64,000 nt of DNA from Marisa cornuarietis (taxonomy: Eukaryota > Mollusca > Gastropoda > Architaenioglossa > Ampullariidae), in the NCBI GenBank assembly GCA_004794655.1, contig SMMW01000555.1, positions 9,197,001-9,261,000 of the forward strand, written 5' to 3'. Below the pieces are notes generated by a model. The model saw only the letters and a list, made by a program, of their open reading frames with translations. It did not search any database and was not told the origin of the DNA. The translations under genes were made by a program, and so were the position numbers. Shown here piece after piece: positions 1 to 12,792 of the stretch (position 1 is its first letter; each line of letters opens with the position of its first letter).

Positions 1-26
1 GGCTTAATAAAGATGGGATACTTCAC

Positions 27-300
27 CTGCGTTCTTCATGGCATTCTCCACAATAGCAACGGCATCCTCCCGACCCATGTCTTGAAGGGCGGTAAGCACG
101 GCGTAGGTTGCGTCCCTTGTCTTGTGCGTGGCGTACCACTCGTTCAGCATCGCCATACAGGGGTCCGCCTGCTGCGCCCACCCCCGTATGTCGTCGTTGT
201 TGTAGCCGAGACGACGACTAAGCAGGCGCCAGTCATGTTCGGTGTCAGGGTTCAACAGCTTGGAGACGTCACGTGACCAGAATGGCGCATGACTCAATGT
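27..300 (-). CDS. Copy A death-domain exon
   Basis: A 274-nt exon bounded by a TATAG acceptor and a GCAG|GTGAAG donor encodes a death-fold domain. Hallmarks are 'DWRLLSRRLGYNNDDIRGW' for helices 1-2, a 'PCMAMLNEWY' helix, an 'AVLTALQDMGRED' helix and the last helix 'AVAIVENAMKN'. The conserved Trp of helix 1 and the W-Y of the mid-domain helix are present. Death domains make homotypic assemblies in Toll/MyD88-type pathways. If the donor were ignored the frame would stop at position 4, but copy B splices at the same place, so splicing is preferred. Protein identity to copy B is high here, in contrast to the coiled-coil exon. Confidence 0.88.
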
Positions 301-3300
301 CTATAAATAAATGAAAATGGTACACAGATGAATTCACCAATGGCTACTTCCACACGATTATCGTAAGTTAAAAATATTTTTCTGCAATTAAAAGCTAGTC
401 TGCAAACATGTATTTTGCCAATAACTAAGGTGCAATAATAAAGTTTCGACCGTTTTGTTGTAGTTCTGTGGTGGGTAATTAGCCCATTCCATGATTCTCG
501 ATCTACCGCTTTACTCCAACTATTTATGTTTACCCAGTTGTATTCTGCAGCATTTAAAAGCCTTTCACGCAGCAGTAAACACCAGAAACTAGTTTCAAAA
601 AAAGGATAAATGCGTTTTTCATTTCACCGTAAACAGCGCATGATAAACAAGTATTTTTCAATAATTTCCGCACAGTTTCATGGTTCTTTTCTTTTCTAAT
701 TTGCGTAAAAAACGTCATGTGACCTCAAAGGAAACTTACATATTTCTTTTGGTGTGTTCTGGTTATTTTATTTTAAGGTCTAGCTCTACATTTTTTTACC
801 ATTCTTTGCAGTTCTGCTTGTCCACTAAAACAGCTTCATCTTCCACATATGTAATAGGTAGCATTTTTGATGCAGTTTAGTGTAGACACTTGGGCTGCGA
901 CTGGGACTACTGCTGACAAGAAGAACCATGACATTCTGTTGGACTTACTTTTCCATCAATCTCTTCCACTTTGGCCACAGTCTCTTCAACCGTCTCCTCC
1001 ACCTGGTCCAGGCGCTGACCATGTTCCGCCACCTCGTCCCTGACTCTGCCAAGCTCTTCTCCTTGGCGACGCACGGTGTCCTTGACCTCGACGACGTCGG
1101 TCTCTACGGTGATGACACGAATCTCCAGGTCTGCCACGTCCTCCTGAAGCGCCTTCATTTCTGCCGCAACTTTGTCGAGACTGTTTTAGGGCATTAGGAA
1201 TCCGTGAAGTATTAAAAAAAACTGTTTGCAACATTTCGTGTCTCTTTTAACTCCCTTTCTCTCTCCTTTATTCGCTCTTTTAGTCTCTCATTTTAAATCT
1301 CGATGTCTCCTGTATTGTTTCCGAAATTATATGTTCAGCTATTTAGAAAGGCAATACACAAACAGTTTGTGAACATTTATACAGATAACCTAGCAACTAT
1401 TTGTTAAAGAGTTAGTAGGGAGGGAACCAACCAATAATTCTACGACAGCCAGCAGACTAGAATTTCACTCGTGTTGATAATAAATGACATCAGGTGTGTG
1501 AAACGCTATTTTTTTAAATATGTATTTTTAAAGAAACGATTGAGCCAGGATAAAATGTGGAAACTGACCTTTTGCCGTCCAGCATGTCGATGATCGCGGT
1601 ACAGCCGGTGTGGTGGTCGTTGTCTTTCGTGGTGTCGCGAAACTCCTCGATCACACCGCGGTACTTCTCCAAAAGAGGTCGGTGTTTGAAGCCAATCAGT
1701 CGTATGGCGTTCAAAGCTGTCGTGATGGCGATTTTGTCCGATGAGCCTCGAACCACTTTCATCATGTACTCCATGACCTTGGATGCCTCTTCACCCTGTT
1801 AGGTTCAAGAGGAAAGACATGAGGTGAATTTGTCGATCGAAGCTCTTGCGCTGACTGTTCTCTGCCTCCTTCTCTATCTCTGCCTTCCTACCTCTCACTG
1901 AGTGTAACAGTTGTAGCCTACCCCTCATTCTTCTGCATATTTTACTTTATCCTATAGTACCATTTAATTGGAAAGCCTCAACTCTTGAGTCACTCTGCTA
2001 TCTTTCATTTCTTTTTCTCTCCGTCTCTTTAACTTAGTGTTCCCTGTCAATTTACGCACAGTACTATATCTTACCTAGAACACACTTTATCTACTCAGCT
2101 CTTACCTCCTGTCTCACGGCGTAAAACTGCAGCATGTTGCTGATGGTGTAAGCACAGTTGGGGTTCCAGAGGTGTGGAGTCGTCAGCTGCTGTATGAAGG
2201 GCGTCAACTTCTCTGGCCTGCGTTTGGCTATCTCCTCGACTATCGTTAGAATGATTATTTGAAATAGAGTATCTTCCAGGGCCTCTTTCATTAGGACCTC
2301 CATGTTTTCATGTGTGAACAGCTGCAAACAGATGTGTGCAACGCCGATTTATGACAATTACTGAACCGAAGAGAACAATATAAGAAGTTTAGCAGTGATA
2401 TTTAAACACCTTTTTTTGAATATGGCGATCATTCTTGGTCTGTCGTGTTTAGGGAACTGGCGATGCAACAACTAGGGCAGCTAAGGCGAGTGTTTTAAAA
2501 CATTGAACAATATTATCGAAATGTAGTTACTGACCCAGATCATTTCTCAAAAAGAAAAAAAGGAAATACACCGATGCTTTTAAAGCTGAGTTAACTTTCT
2601 ACACAAGCAATGAGAAATGATGACGTCAGCATAAATTAGCCCTATAACGAGTGATAATGAGTTTTAAACAATTATACCTTCGCTGACTACTTACATCCGG
2701 TTGATACTTGGCCACCTTCTGTAGTAGCATCTTCATGTAGGACTTGATCGTGGGGTTACCGCTGTCCAGATGCTCAAACAGCTCTTGAAAGTAGGGCGTC
2801 AGGGCTCCGGGGTTTTGTTCGTAGATGTTACTTATGGCATCTGAGACGCAGAAAACTCACAGTCAACGAGCTGCGCAACCAAACTATAATTGTCAACATC
2901 TTTATATTATTTTACCCTTCGCTACCATCATTAGTGTCCACGTTATGGGGAATGATGCGAGTCCTAATAATTAAATCCAAATCGCTATGGGGTTTCACGA
3001 CCATATTTTTCTCCTACTTTGTCTATCGATGACAAGACGCAGCAAAAGATATTACTAGACTACGATGACGTGGACAGACAGACTTACACAGGATGCTGTC
3101 AGACTCTGTCTCGAGGAAAACCTGGATAAGTCGCACCATATAAGGCCCACCGACGGCTCCTGAGCGAGTGATCATCGAGATCTCGTGCCCGCCCATACTT
3201 CTGATTGTGTCGTTGTCTGACTCCAGCATGTCGATCACCCCGGGTAGCAGCTGCTTGGCTCGGTGTATTTCATTCATTGTGTCCAGCTGAAAGCAGACAA

Positions 3301-3976
3301 GGTCGGAGGGTCCAGGTGCAAACAAATGCCTTTCAGGCCAGTGATGAAATTTTCGGACAAAAGCAGAGAGAGTGAGAGAGAGAAGAAGAAGACGAAGAAG
3401 AAGAAGACAGAGAGAAAAGGGAGGATTCATTTTATTTATTGAGCAGGCGAATCGGTGGAGAATAACAGAAGCACGGAGCTTGTAAAACATACACGAACTA
3501 TTTGAGGAACGTATGCTTTGAAGACAAATGCAGCCAGAGGATTAGAATCTTCAGTTTTAGTATCTGACATTACAACTGGAATCTGAATAGTTAAAGTAGT
3601 TTATAATATTTTGTGGCCCTATGTTCCTCGAGGAGTAACAAGGAATAATGATGATATCCTTACTTTTGTATCATCAAAAGCTACTTATGTTACTTACGGA
3701 AGTTATGTCAGTAAAAACTTGAAATACTTCACCTACATATTATCAAAACATCTCTTACACCAATATATCTGATTCCAGCTAAAAAAAATAAAACTGCTAT
3801 GTATGACAGTAGGTTTGTGTAAGTTACATAGCTGCTATGACATTCTTGGTAAAAACAATTCTTCAAAAGAAACTTAAATATTCTTTCAAAAAGTATTGAC
3901 ATTTGAGAAAATTAAGAGTTATATTAAGAAATATAAAAGAAGGAAAGAAAAAAAGAAACACCAAAAACCACGCACG

Positions 3977-4008
<32 letters not shown>

Positions 4009-5726
4009 CACACACACACACACACGCAAACACACTTTTTCTTGACCATCACCTGTGAGATGACAGGTGTGCGCAGCCCTGCACCTGACTTACCCACTGG
4101 ACAATTTGAATAGAGACGGTCATGTAGACATAGTAATGTGCTGTCAGACTGTCATCGTCACGCACGAAGCCCCCCTGCTGACATCGCACACACAGGCTGA
4201 CCATGTCGTCCAACTCCTCCCAGGAAAATATCTTTCCATCCCTGGTGACACAGACAACCAAAGGTTACTCTGATAAAATCACTGAAAAAATTCTTTACTA
4301 ACCAGCCAGAGTACAAAATCGAAACAATCAAATAAGAATTTTAAAAATATATTTGTGTGGCTATCGGGTCATAACCACGTAACAGCTCGTAAGCATAAAC
4401 AAGACAACACGAAAAATAATGTCGATATTGTTAGTTTTTGTATCTTTCATTTGGACCGAATGGCATAATACTGGCTAAAAGAACGCCTTTTATATTTTAT
4501 ACCTGCGTTGTATTGGTTACAGAAGGGACAGAACTGAGATGTTTCTTACTTGAACTTGGTGACACACTGTGCCAGACTTTGTACTGTGTTAAGCAGTGTG
4601 TACGGTAAATCTTCTTTATGCCAACAATAAGTCTCATCTGGTAAAATTCTATTAAGGAAACGTATTATCTTCACAGCCAGGTCCTTGTCGGTCTGCAAAA
4701 CAACCAAAGCGAACTCTACTCATTAATAATGTCGACGAATACAGATATAGGGGGAAATTATTACGTATTTAACGTATTTTTTTTGAGAATATAATGAGCC
4801 TGGAAAGGAGATAGTTGAGTGCTTACAGAACTGGCATTCTACGCCGAAGGTGAGCAGACTGACAAGATTGATATCAGCAAATTATCTCTCTAAAATAGGT
4901 GAGCACAGAGCTATATCTGAAACTAACTTACCAGTAAATACCATTGGTTGATATCACGGGTTATGCAGCTGCACAATTCATAAATTGATGGAGTAATTTT
5001 TTACTGGTCATTACAAATGATTTATTTCTCGCCTTTTGTGTACTTTGCTGTCAAATCATAGACAATTTGTAAGTATGCCATTTTGTATTATTACAAATCA
5101 CCATACTCACTCTACCTGGTACGTACCTTGCCGTTAAACTCCAGTTTAGATGTCACCTCATAGGCTACTGCGTACAGCGGCACATCCCGCAATTCTAAGC
5201 AATGGAAGACAAAGAGGACCATGTCTTCTCTGATTTCCTTTTGAAGCTTGGCCTTGCTGTGGAATGTTTAGTGTCTCTTCTAATAATTTTTCATGTAAAT
5301 GAGCAAGGAAGAATAACAAAATACATTTAATTAAATAAGGAGAGAGAATTACATAGGCATATATAAAGTATAGTGGAATATTGAATCCAGATTGTAGTAA
5401 ATAACAGTTAAGAAACATCAAAAGCTTTAATAAATAAATAGAAAATTAACCATGATCTGAAGACCAAACTTTTTATTATGAAATAAACAATATTAAATTA
5501 CGAAATTATTAAAACCATAAGGGAAATAAGTGAGCACTTACTTGACTCCGTCTAAAAAGCGATTTGCAAAGTCTTTGAAGTAGCTAATAGCTTTTTCTCT
5601 TTTCTCACCCTGCACCCAGTCTGGAACTTTTATCTTGCTCAATATGGCAAAGATTTCTTTTGCTTGACCCGGGTAGTCCTTTGTTAAACACATCAATCAC
5701 AACTCGTCAATCTTTGTCTCTGTCTC

Positions 5727-5788
<62 letters not shown>

Positions 5789-8107
5789 CTGAATCAAGAA
5801 ACGAAGACTCGCGGTAAGTTCTGCTCTATTCTCTGATTACTGCTAATGAGTGTTGATTTATTGTGGATATTGTGAGTAGCTTTTGAATTGTTTATACAAA
5901 CTCACCCCTGTGTGTGTGTGCTTTCATGTACATACTAAATTTTAAGATGCATATTGCTGTTATTTATACTATTAGCCATGTAGAGGTATGACTTAGTATG
6001 ACAGTAGTTTAGCGGAACTTGTCATTACGACAGTCCATCGTTAAGTATGGATATCAATATTAATATCAAAGGTTATTTTTATTTCCATATCCCAGCCCTA
6101 AGAGAAGGCACATGGCGCTTTACAAATGATACAAATGATAGTAATTATAACAACAATAATCATGATGGAAGAAATTGAAGAAACCAACCAAGAGGACAGG
6201 AAAGAAAAAGGAATAGAAACGGGAAAAATAATAATACAAAATTGTAGTGCTCTCTGATACTGTGTTGTTTCACGAGCTGACACATTTCTCAAGGTGGAGA
6301 ATGCTGTGTGCTTGTTTTTCCCACTACGAAGAAGTCAAGAAGCTTTCTGTCAATCATAGGCCGAAAAAGTAGGAAAAAATGTAGAAATGTATAACTTTTG
6401 TTGGGCTACGTTGAAGCTGCTGTAGTGCAGGGATAAGCACTGTAATTAGTTGAAAGGTGTTCTTGTTGTCATGCTCAACCACCTCCAGGCCCGACCATAT
6501 GAAAATACTCTAAGTACTTTAAACAGTTAATGATTAGTTCATCCTTGTAATGGTCTGTCGTGAAGGACCCTGTGTGTGTTGAAAACTAGTATGATGATTT
6601 AAATGAATAACGACACAAGTACCACAACCTAGGCGCTAATTTGCTACTATAGAATGTGCTTCTTGTTTCTTGTGTTTAGGCAAAGGTGAGCTGGAACGCT
6701 GTGTAAAACAAGTATGTTGTTTTGTCGTGTTCTGAGGCCAAACAAGATTAATTCTGGACAGCCTTAAGATCCTCGTTTGTGTTTTATTATAAGAATGCGC
6801 ATGTGAATGTGGGTATATGTTCTATTTTCACCCCTTACACCCACAGATAAAACCTTCAGTAAAAGTATGATAGGGACTTCTGGAATCATGGCCTTGAGAA
6901 TGCTGAGACCAGAGCTTACCTTCCACTTCAGGAGCTTATCTTTGCCATTCAAGGCATCATAGGCTGCGGTCATGCAGTTCTCTGTTGGATGCTTGAGCAG
7001 TGCCTTGATCATCTCAATCCAAAGGACAACGTGGTCACGTGACCTATAGTTTAGCGCACGAAGGACAACATAGGTAGCAGTTGAGTGAAACATGTTCAAC
7101 GAAACAGCTTAGTGAAAGTTGTCATGGACAGATTTGCCATTCATACGCTTTTACATACTTATTGCGACAACCGAGACAACAATGCAACGGAGAGCTGAGA
7201 CAAAGATAAAAATAAAAAAGGTTTGAAGCATGTGAGACGAGGAATAAAGAAAACAAAAGTAAAATGATAAGTAATCCCAGCTGGGAACTTTACGTAATAT
7301 TTTTATGCTCGAGAACATGTTATTTATTTATTTATTTATTTATTTACCTGGAATTATCACACCCATGACACATGAAAATAAGTAAAGCCACTACCTCAAG
7401 TAAACCATAACCTAATATCCCCCTATTATCCCCACATTCCCTGGCACCTGACGCAGACGACTGCTGTGGAGGAGAACACGATACTCACGTGCCCATGGCT
7501 GCACACAACACGTGGCTAACGATGGGGCTGGCGAAGAAGATGGCCAGGAAGGTCTCATCGCCGATGTTGTCCAGCAGATGCGTAAACTTGACCACAAGCC
7601 CCTCGTAAAGCTTGTCGTTCGTCTGTTGAGCATGGGGAAAAATCACAGTGCATGGAAAACGCTAGCTTGTTGTTCTTAACACAAGTGCAACACTGTAAAG
7701 ATTATTTTTGTCACTTATAAATGCTCAAAAAATACATATTTTTTCCTTTAAAGTAGGTCTACGTGATTACTTCGTGAAGTAGCTTGTATAATATAACCAC
7801 TAATCTGTGACGGAGTAATGAAGACGATGATGATGATGATGATGATTATTATTATTATTAAATTACTATTAGTAAATATATATTTATTCTATTTCATTTG
7901 AGTGCTTGATAAAATTTTCAGCTTGATAAAAGATTCCGTAAATACCTTCAATGATTAACATCTCTTTCGCTTTCTCTCCTCATCTCCTTTCTCACCATCC
8001 CTCTGTCGTTCTCTCATTCATTTCTTTCCTCACCCTGCCTTCTTTCTTACCTGCCAAAGTTTTTCTCCTCACCATCTGTCTCTCTCTCTCTTCCTCCCTC
8101 ACGATCT

Positions 8108-8199
<92 letters not shown>

Positions 8200-10196
8200 T
8201 CACAACTTAGACTACTTTCAGTGAACCTACACGAGTGACACAGATGTACTAGGTACTAGAAACAGGTACATGAGAGATATTTGACAAACCTTAAGACTGT
8301 CTTGATTTAGATGATAAAAGAAATATCCAATCGTCTCAAAGACATCTTTGGCAGGTTTTGAACCGCTTTTCTTCACAGACAGATCAAGTGCGAAGTCCAT
8401 TATATCGCCATAAACTTCTCCGATCAACAAACCGTCACTGCAACAAAGAAAGAAAGAAAGCAAAACAAATGAAGGAAGGAAGAGAAACAAGATAAAGGAA
8501 GACAAGCTTCATGTCAAAGAACTGGAGATATCTCTCCCTTTGACATTCTCATACAAGTCACCAAGAGCTCATTGCTATAGTGTGTGTTTAAGCATCTTTC
8601 GATTTTATTTCATTAAAGGTTTCTTAAGGTCTATTTGTTTGCGCATCTCAAACGTCTTACACTCAGCAATACTTTATTATTTTCTCCTTTTTTTTTTTAG
8701 AATATGCTGTCAGTCTTTATGACCATTGAGTAATGTAATATATTCACATATCACCTTCACTCTTAGTTACCTCCCTTGGTTAAATTCAACATTACAATAA
8801 ACCTAGTACATCTTTAGTAAGAAGTTAAATCCAATGGGTTGGAGGAGACCCAGTTGTATCTATCAAAGAGCAAACATCTCTTTTCACCAAGCTATTCAAT
8901 ACCACCATCATTTCTGCTACTGCTTTTTCAGCTGATGGTGTGTCTCATTAATGCTGCTGATGTGATTATCTCTCCCATAATCATCAAATTTAATATATTC
9001 ACTCATCCAGGTGCCCAGGTACATACTGCGTATGCTTTCTTCCGGTCTGGCACCCATTAATGAACATTAGCCGTACACATAGAATTATTGTATTGCTACA
9101 GGTTTTTAAAAAAAAAGCCCTAACCAGTAATAGAAGCATGTTACAATACTTCATGAGGAACACACAGTATAAGTCATAAATTACTATATCAATTATTACT
9201 AAGAGTAATTTAATTATCGTCTGCTACATCGCAAGAAAAGGCAACATTATAGTCAAAATGGCGAAAGTTCGTCCACTACAGCTACACTTGATGCCCTCAC
9301 AACCGCCACCCGCCGCCACCCGAAAACCAGCACTGATAAATTGGTTTTAATTGAATCAGGAGTACAGCTGCCTAAATGTGCCTCAACGGTAAAATCGAGC
9401 ACTGCAAATCAATCACAGGAAACAAAAAAAGATAAAGTTTGTTAACAATCAATGTCGTCTTTCAAGGAACAGGCAAACTGGACACTCGTTAATTGGATTA
9501 TTGCTTATATACGGTAGTATCATCATTTCTTGATGTAGTCAGCCACTATACCTCACAGTTTGCAGGAGGTGATACACCATGCTCTTTGTCGCCTCTGCTA
9601 TATCTGCACCTTGCGGGTACTCAGGGGCGAGCATGACCTTTCTGATATCCGCTAGGTGGCGCTTTAGCAGTCCGACATCTTTAATGCCCTGTTAAAGGTG
9701 AATTCAAAGTTTGATATATTCCGGTTAGACGTTGATCTAGTGGGCGTTTCCTGCTGCCGATTCTGCTGATGCTACCACAATGACTAGCAATAAGGATGTT
9801 AAGCACTTCCTTCTTTTCTCCCTCTGCATAAAGAAGTCTACAGTAACTTCTGTCGATATTTTTGTGAAAAGAAGCACCAACATGGCGACCAGAAAGAAGA
9901 CTCGCGAAGACAAACGGATGAGATAGCGACATCGTCACGAGGTGTCTGCATGCGAAGTTTATGCATGTAATATGTGTACAGTAAACAAACATGTAATATG
10001 TGTACAGTAAACAAACATGTAATATGTGTACAGTAAAAACATGTAATTTGTGTACAATAAACAACATGTAATCTGTGTATAGTTAGCATGTAATCGATGT
10101 ATACTTAACAGCAAGTGCATGGGGTTCACGCACAAGTGGTTGGGACCGACGCAATATAATCCGTTTGTAAGAAAGAAGCCAACTAATCGTATTCTA

Positions 10197-10254
<58 letters not shown>

Positions 10255-10744
10255 AAACACGAATAGAACGACGGGAAAAGAAGAATGGATAGGGAACGAT
10301 AGAGAGGCAGTGAGTAAAATTTAGTAACAGAGATACAGGAACATTTTTCTTGACGAAGGGAAACTTCATCCCACCTTGAAGACGTTTCTGTCGTACTTAA
10401 TCTCGATCCAGTAAGCGAAGCTTTGCATCTTCTTCCTGATGTTCTCCTCCCTGGTGTTGAAGGCGGTGATGAAGTACATGTAGACGTCGATGAAGTCGTG
10501 ATGACCCTCCTCGCGCTGCTCCTCGCTACAACCACAATAGAGAACAGTCAGTGAGCAAGGCTCAGTCACGGTAAAATCATTGTGTAAACAGGCAGGGAAA
10601 CAGCTTCAGCTCGTATTTTTACCTTTGTCCACAGAGACGAATGACTATACCTTCCAGTTATATCGTTGGCTATAGTCTGGAAATCGTAAACTTATGTGTA
10701 CATTCCTGATGTCCTCATGGCTCTCTCTCTCTCCCCCTGTGAAT

Positions 10745-10803
<59 letters not shown>

Positions 10804-12597
10804 AGTGGGTGGTTGCTACCACTTTCTGCAAACACTAATCTTTATATACATTTATCTCAAGAACGCATGAGGGAGGTGAGACACACCCACATATGAGAAA
10901 ATAGTTTCTTACACTCAGGTTTGCTCATCATTACAAAAATTCATCCCTTGATAATTATATAATTTTAGTTCTCTTCAACAGTGTAGTAAGCTAGTTTACC
11001 CAGCAGTTGAACAAAATTCCAGTAAATCAAACTTTTATTTCCCTACATAGCAAATAGCTATTTTCCTCGTGAACTTCTGTCTCCTCTTCAGACCATCCAT
11101 GGATACGCCTAATGATAATACGAGCTTCTACTCTCCCGTAGGTTGAAGTTTTGGATACGTGAACTTAAAGGTAATTTTTAGGCCATTTTTTGATTACATG
11201 CCTGAAAACATCGCTGATGAATCTCCGCAAAAACGTTTCCAGGTGGCTCTGGTACCTGTCCCACTCCATACCAGGGTCGCTCTTATACTGCTTCATCAAG
11301 GCCCTGATGACTCTTCTCAAGTCATCTCCATGCAGACTCTGTGTGCAAAAACGTGTAATGTTTAACGAACCTTGCTTATTCAATTATTTTTTTCTCTTAG
11401 AGACTTACCCTTCGGGATCCCGCAAGCTATAAAAGTATAAACAATGAAACAGGACCTTTTCAACAACACCCTTTAAAAATCCACTTCTTGAATTGTAACC
11501 TTGCATGGCTGCATTAATAGGCAAGTAACAAATCCCATGCATATAAGCATGACTACACTGGATTACATCTTCTCATCTGGACTGCGAACGGAACAGGAAA
11601 TAGTCCAGCTTCTCAGAAAACTGCCAAAGTTCTTATCCCGGCATTACAAGAGATCGGTAGGGCTGAATATCTGAAGGCATCTACGCAGGGGGGAGGTAAA
11701 TGACCTTTAATCTCGAGTTAAAAACAAAAAGCTGGTGGTGTTGCTTGGAATGTTCTCACCTTAAGATACTGGTAGAACTCAACTTCTGAGTCGTTGAGGT
11801 TGGAGATGTACTCCACATGACTGGACGTGGGTCCGACCTCGATCATCTTCAGCACAAAGTCCAGGAAAGGAACTTGGAAGTCTGTGGGCTTGGCTTTACC
11901 GCAGCTTATCAGTTCGCTGGTTTAAGGACGTCAACAAAATGAAATAAAGTAAATAAAACAAAATAAAACAATTATGGTTTCTGGAATAAAACAGAAGGAA
12001 AAAAGGACAAGAAAGAAGAAAAGACAGGAAAAAGGACGAAAGAAACAATTGTTATGCAGTTATTCGACATCCTAACACTTATACTGCTATGTTCTCTAGA
12101 GATCATTGTTTTGTTATATCCTCCTGACATCCATAGACAGTTACCTGATTGCTTGGTTCAAGAACCTCATGGTGGAAAGTCCCATGTAATACCCCGAAGT
12201 GCTACTTGACGGGAAATCCGGGCGACAGATTTTGTCTCGAGCGGCTGTCAGCGCCGCCAGAACATCACTCAACCTCATCTTCTCATCATTTTCTCTCATC
12301 CACGCCTCGACCTCATCCCGGAACTTGTAGTGGACATCGTCGTTATCAGTGTGCATGAAATTCGCCTTGGATATCAACTGGTCCATTTGCAGGAGGCCGA
12401 GCTGTCTGCACATAAGAAGAGGCGGTGCTTTTATTTGCACGACATGTATAATCATGCGATATAAATATTTGCTAAACATGCAGTGCCTCTAAAATTAAAA
12501 TCATCGAGAATAAAGGAAACATCGACTAGTACTGTATATTAATAATGAACCTGCCTTTTTAACTATTATATTTTAATGTCTTTTCTTTAACAACAAA

Positions 12598-12632
<35 letters not shown>

Positions 12633-12792
12633 GTTTAATTTTCTTCTTAATCGGTTTCAAACCTCCACTGGCGATGTCTGTTTGGAATTACCAAGGTCTA
12701 CTTCTCTTACCGTGACTGATCCCTTTGATCTGCTCCAGGTTGACTATCGACATGGACACTGGGATAGAGAGAGGTCTAAACTGCTCACTCAT
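27..12792 (-). CDS. Copy A: ARM/HEAT - coiled coil - death domain protein (3' end with expected TIRs outside window)
   Basis: Multi-exon minus-strand gene. Exons, 5' to 3': 12711-12792 (possible first), 12145-12405, 11760-11916, 11202-11338, 10375-10525, 9552-9688, 8290-8437, 7489-7622, 6920-7043, 5542-5678, 5127-5256, 4550-4692, 4094-4241, 3088-3286, 2695-2840, 2106-2321, 1569-1795, 949-1180 and 27-300. From 12405 on, all 18 exons join in one open frame (3101 nt, about 1033 codons) through AG acceptors and GT donors, except one GC donor. The products are helical repeats (ARM/HEAT-like), then a charged coiled coil, then a death domain. The last visible exon ends in phase 1 at a GTGAAG donor, so the gene runs off the left edge; by analogy with copy B, two TIR domains should follow. 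A cytosolic signalling scaffold is inferred from the domains. No stop interrupts the frame, unlike copy B. The join of the 12711 exon to the next is out of phase, so the N-terminus is open. Confidence 0.85.
949..1180 (-). CDS. Copy A coiled-coil exon
   Basis: One 232-nt exon (phase 2 in, phase 0 out) encodes 77 codons of highly charged heptad-like sequence: 'EMKALQEDVADLEIRV', then repeated V-E-E-T-V-E and R-L-D-Q-V-E segments ending 'VEEIDGK'. Hydrophobic residues fall every 3-4 positions among E/D/R/K, as in a parallel coiled coil. It sits between the helical repeats and the death domain, so it likely sets oligomeric state, as the SAM domains do in SARM1 (inference). The matching exon in copy B is 60 nt shorter and carries a stop codon. 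Confidence 0.85.
1569..12405 (-). CDS. Copy A ARM/HEAT-like helical region (16 exons)
   Basis: Sixteen exons encode about 865 residues of mostly amphipathic helices, with repeat-like segments such as 'RVIRALMKQYK', 'VVLWIEMIKALLKHP', 'PGVIDMLESDNDTIR', 'ISNIYEQNPGALTPYFQ' and 'IVEEIAKRRPEKLTPF'. Short paired helices and Leu/Ile/Val spacing fit ARM/HEAT solenoids. The C-terminal third (exons at 3088-3286, 2695-2840, 2106-2321, 1569-1795) reminds me of the N-terminal ARM-like region of melted/VEPH1 proteins; that is a memory-based comparison, not an alignment. Exon lengths and phases are nearly those of copy B. The fold is well supported by pattern, the family relation weakly. Confidence 0.7.
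3971..4034. repeat. (AC)n microsatellite, intron of copy A
   Basis: Dinucleotide array with a few CGCA interruptions. Confidence 0.95.
5733..5786. repeat. (GT)n microsatellite, intron of copy A
   Basis: Near-perfect dinucleotide array upstream (in gene sense) of the exon at 5542-5678. Confidence 0.95.
6080..6130 (+). mobile_element. Short interspersed element fragment
   Basis: Contains 'TATCCCAGCCCTA' followed by a '(C/G)ATGG(C/T)GCT(T/G)TACAAA' core. The same core recurs at 57355-57405, which marks a dispersed repeat, possibly a SINE or LINE tail. Family not identified. Confidence 0.45.
8107..8198. repeat. (AATC)n microsatellite
   Basis: About 23 tandem tetranucleotide units in the intron upstream (in + coordinates) of the exon at 8290-8437. 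Confidence 0.97.
10201..10250. repeat. (CT)n(CA)n microsatellite
   Basis: Compound dinucleotide array in an intron of copy A. Confidence 0.95.
10748..10801. repeat. (GT)n microsatellite
   Basis: Perfect dinucleotide array in an intron of copy A. Confidence 0.95.
12598..12633. repeat. (AAAG)n microsatellite
   Basis: Tetranucleotide array between the candidate first exon and the first conserved exon of copy A. Confidence 0.95.
12711..12792 (-). CDS. Candidate first coding exon of copy A
   Basis: Reading minus, an ATG at 12792 opens 27 codons starting MSEQFRPLSIPVSMS and ending at a strong donor (CACG|GTAAGA) in phase 1. It lies just upstream of the first conserved exon (12145-12405), which needs a phase-2 partner. 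Either an intermediate small exon is missing from my reading of 12406-12710 or this exon belongs to another isoform or gene. No counterpart was recognised upstream of copy B. Confidence 0.4.

Larger units (their letters stand above)
1181..12144 (-). other. Introns of copy A
   Basis: Intervening sequence between the exons listed for copy A, including several gaps over 300 bp (for example 5679-6919, 7623-8289, 8438-9551, 10526-11201). They hold microsatellites (3971-4034, 5733-5786, 8107-8198, 10201-10250, 10748-10801) and a short interspersed element near 6080-6130. I saw no further coding exon in them. Confidence 0.6.

Noticed and set aside
3023..3490. 155-codon minus frame spanning the exon at 3088-3286
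   Set aside because: Only the central part is an exon; both flanks are intron with clear donor and acceptor sites shared with copy B.
9681..10249. Overlapping minus-strand frames rich in 'YCTHITC'-like repeats near 9960-10110
   Set aside because: They come from a degenerate tandem ACATGTAAT(A/T)TGTGTACAGTA repeat in an intron of copy A; no coding signal.
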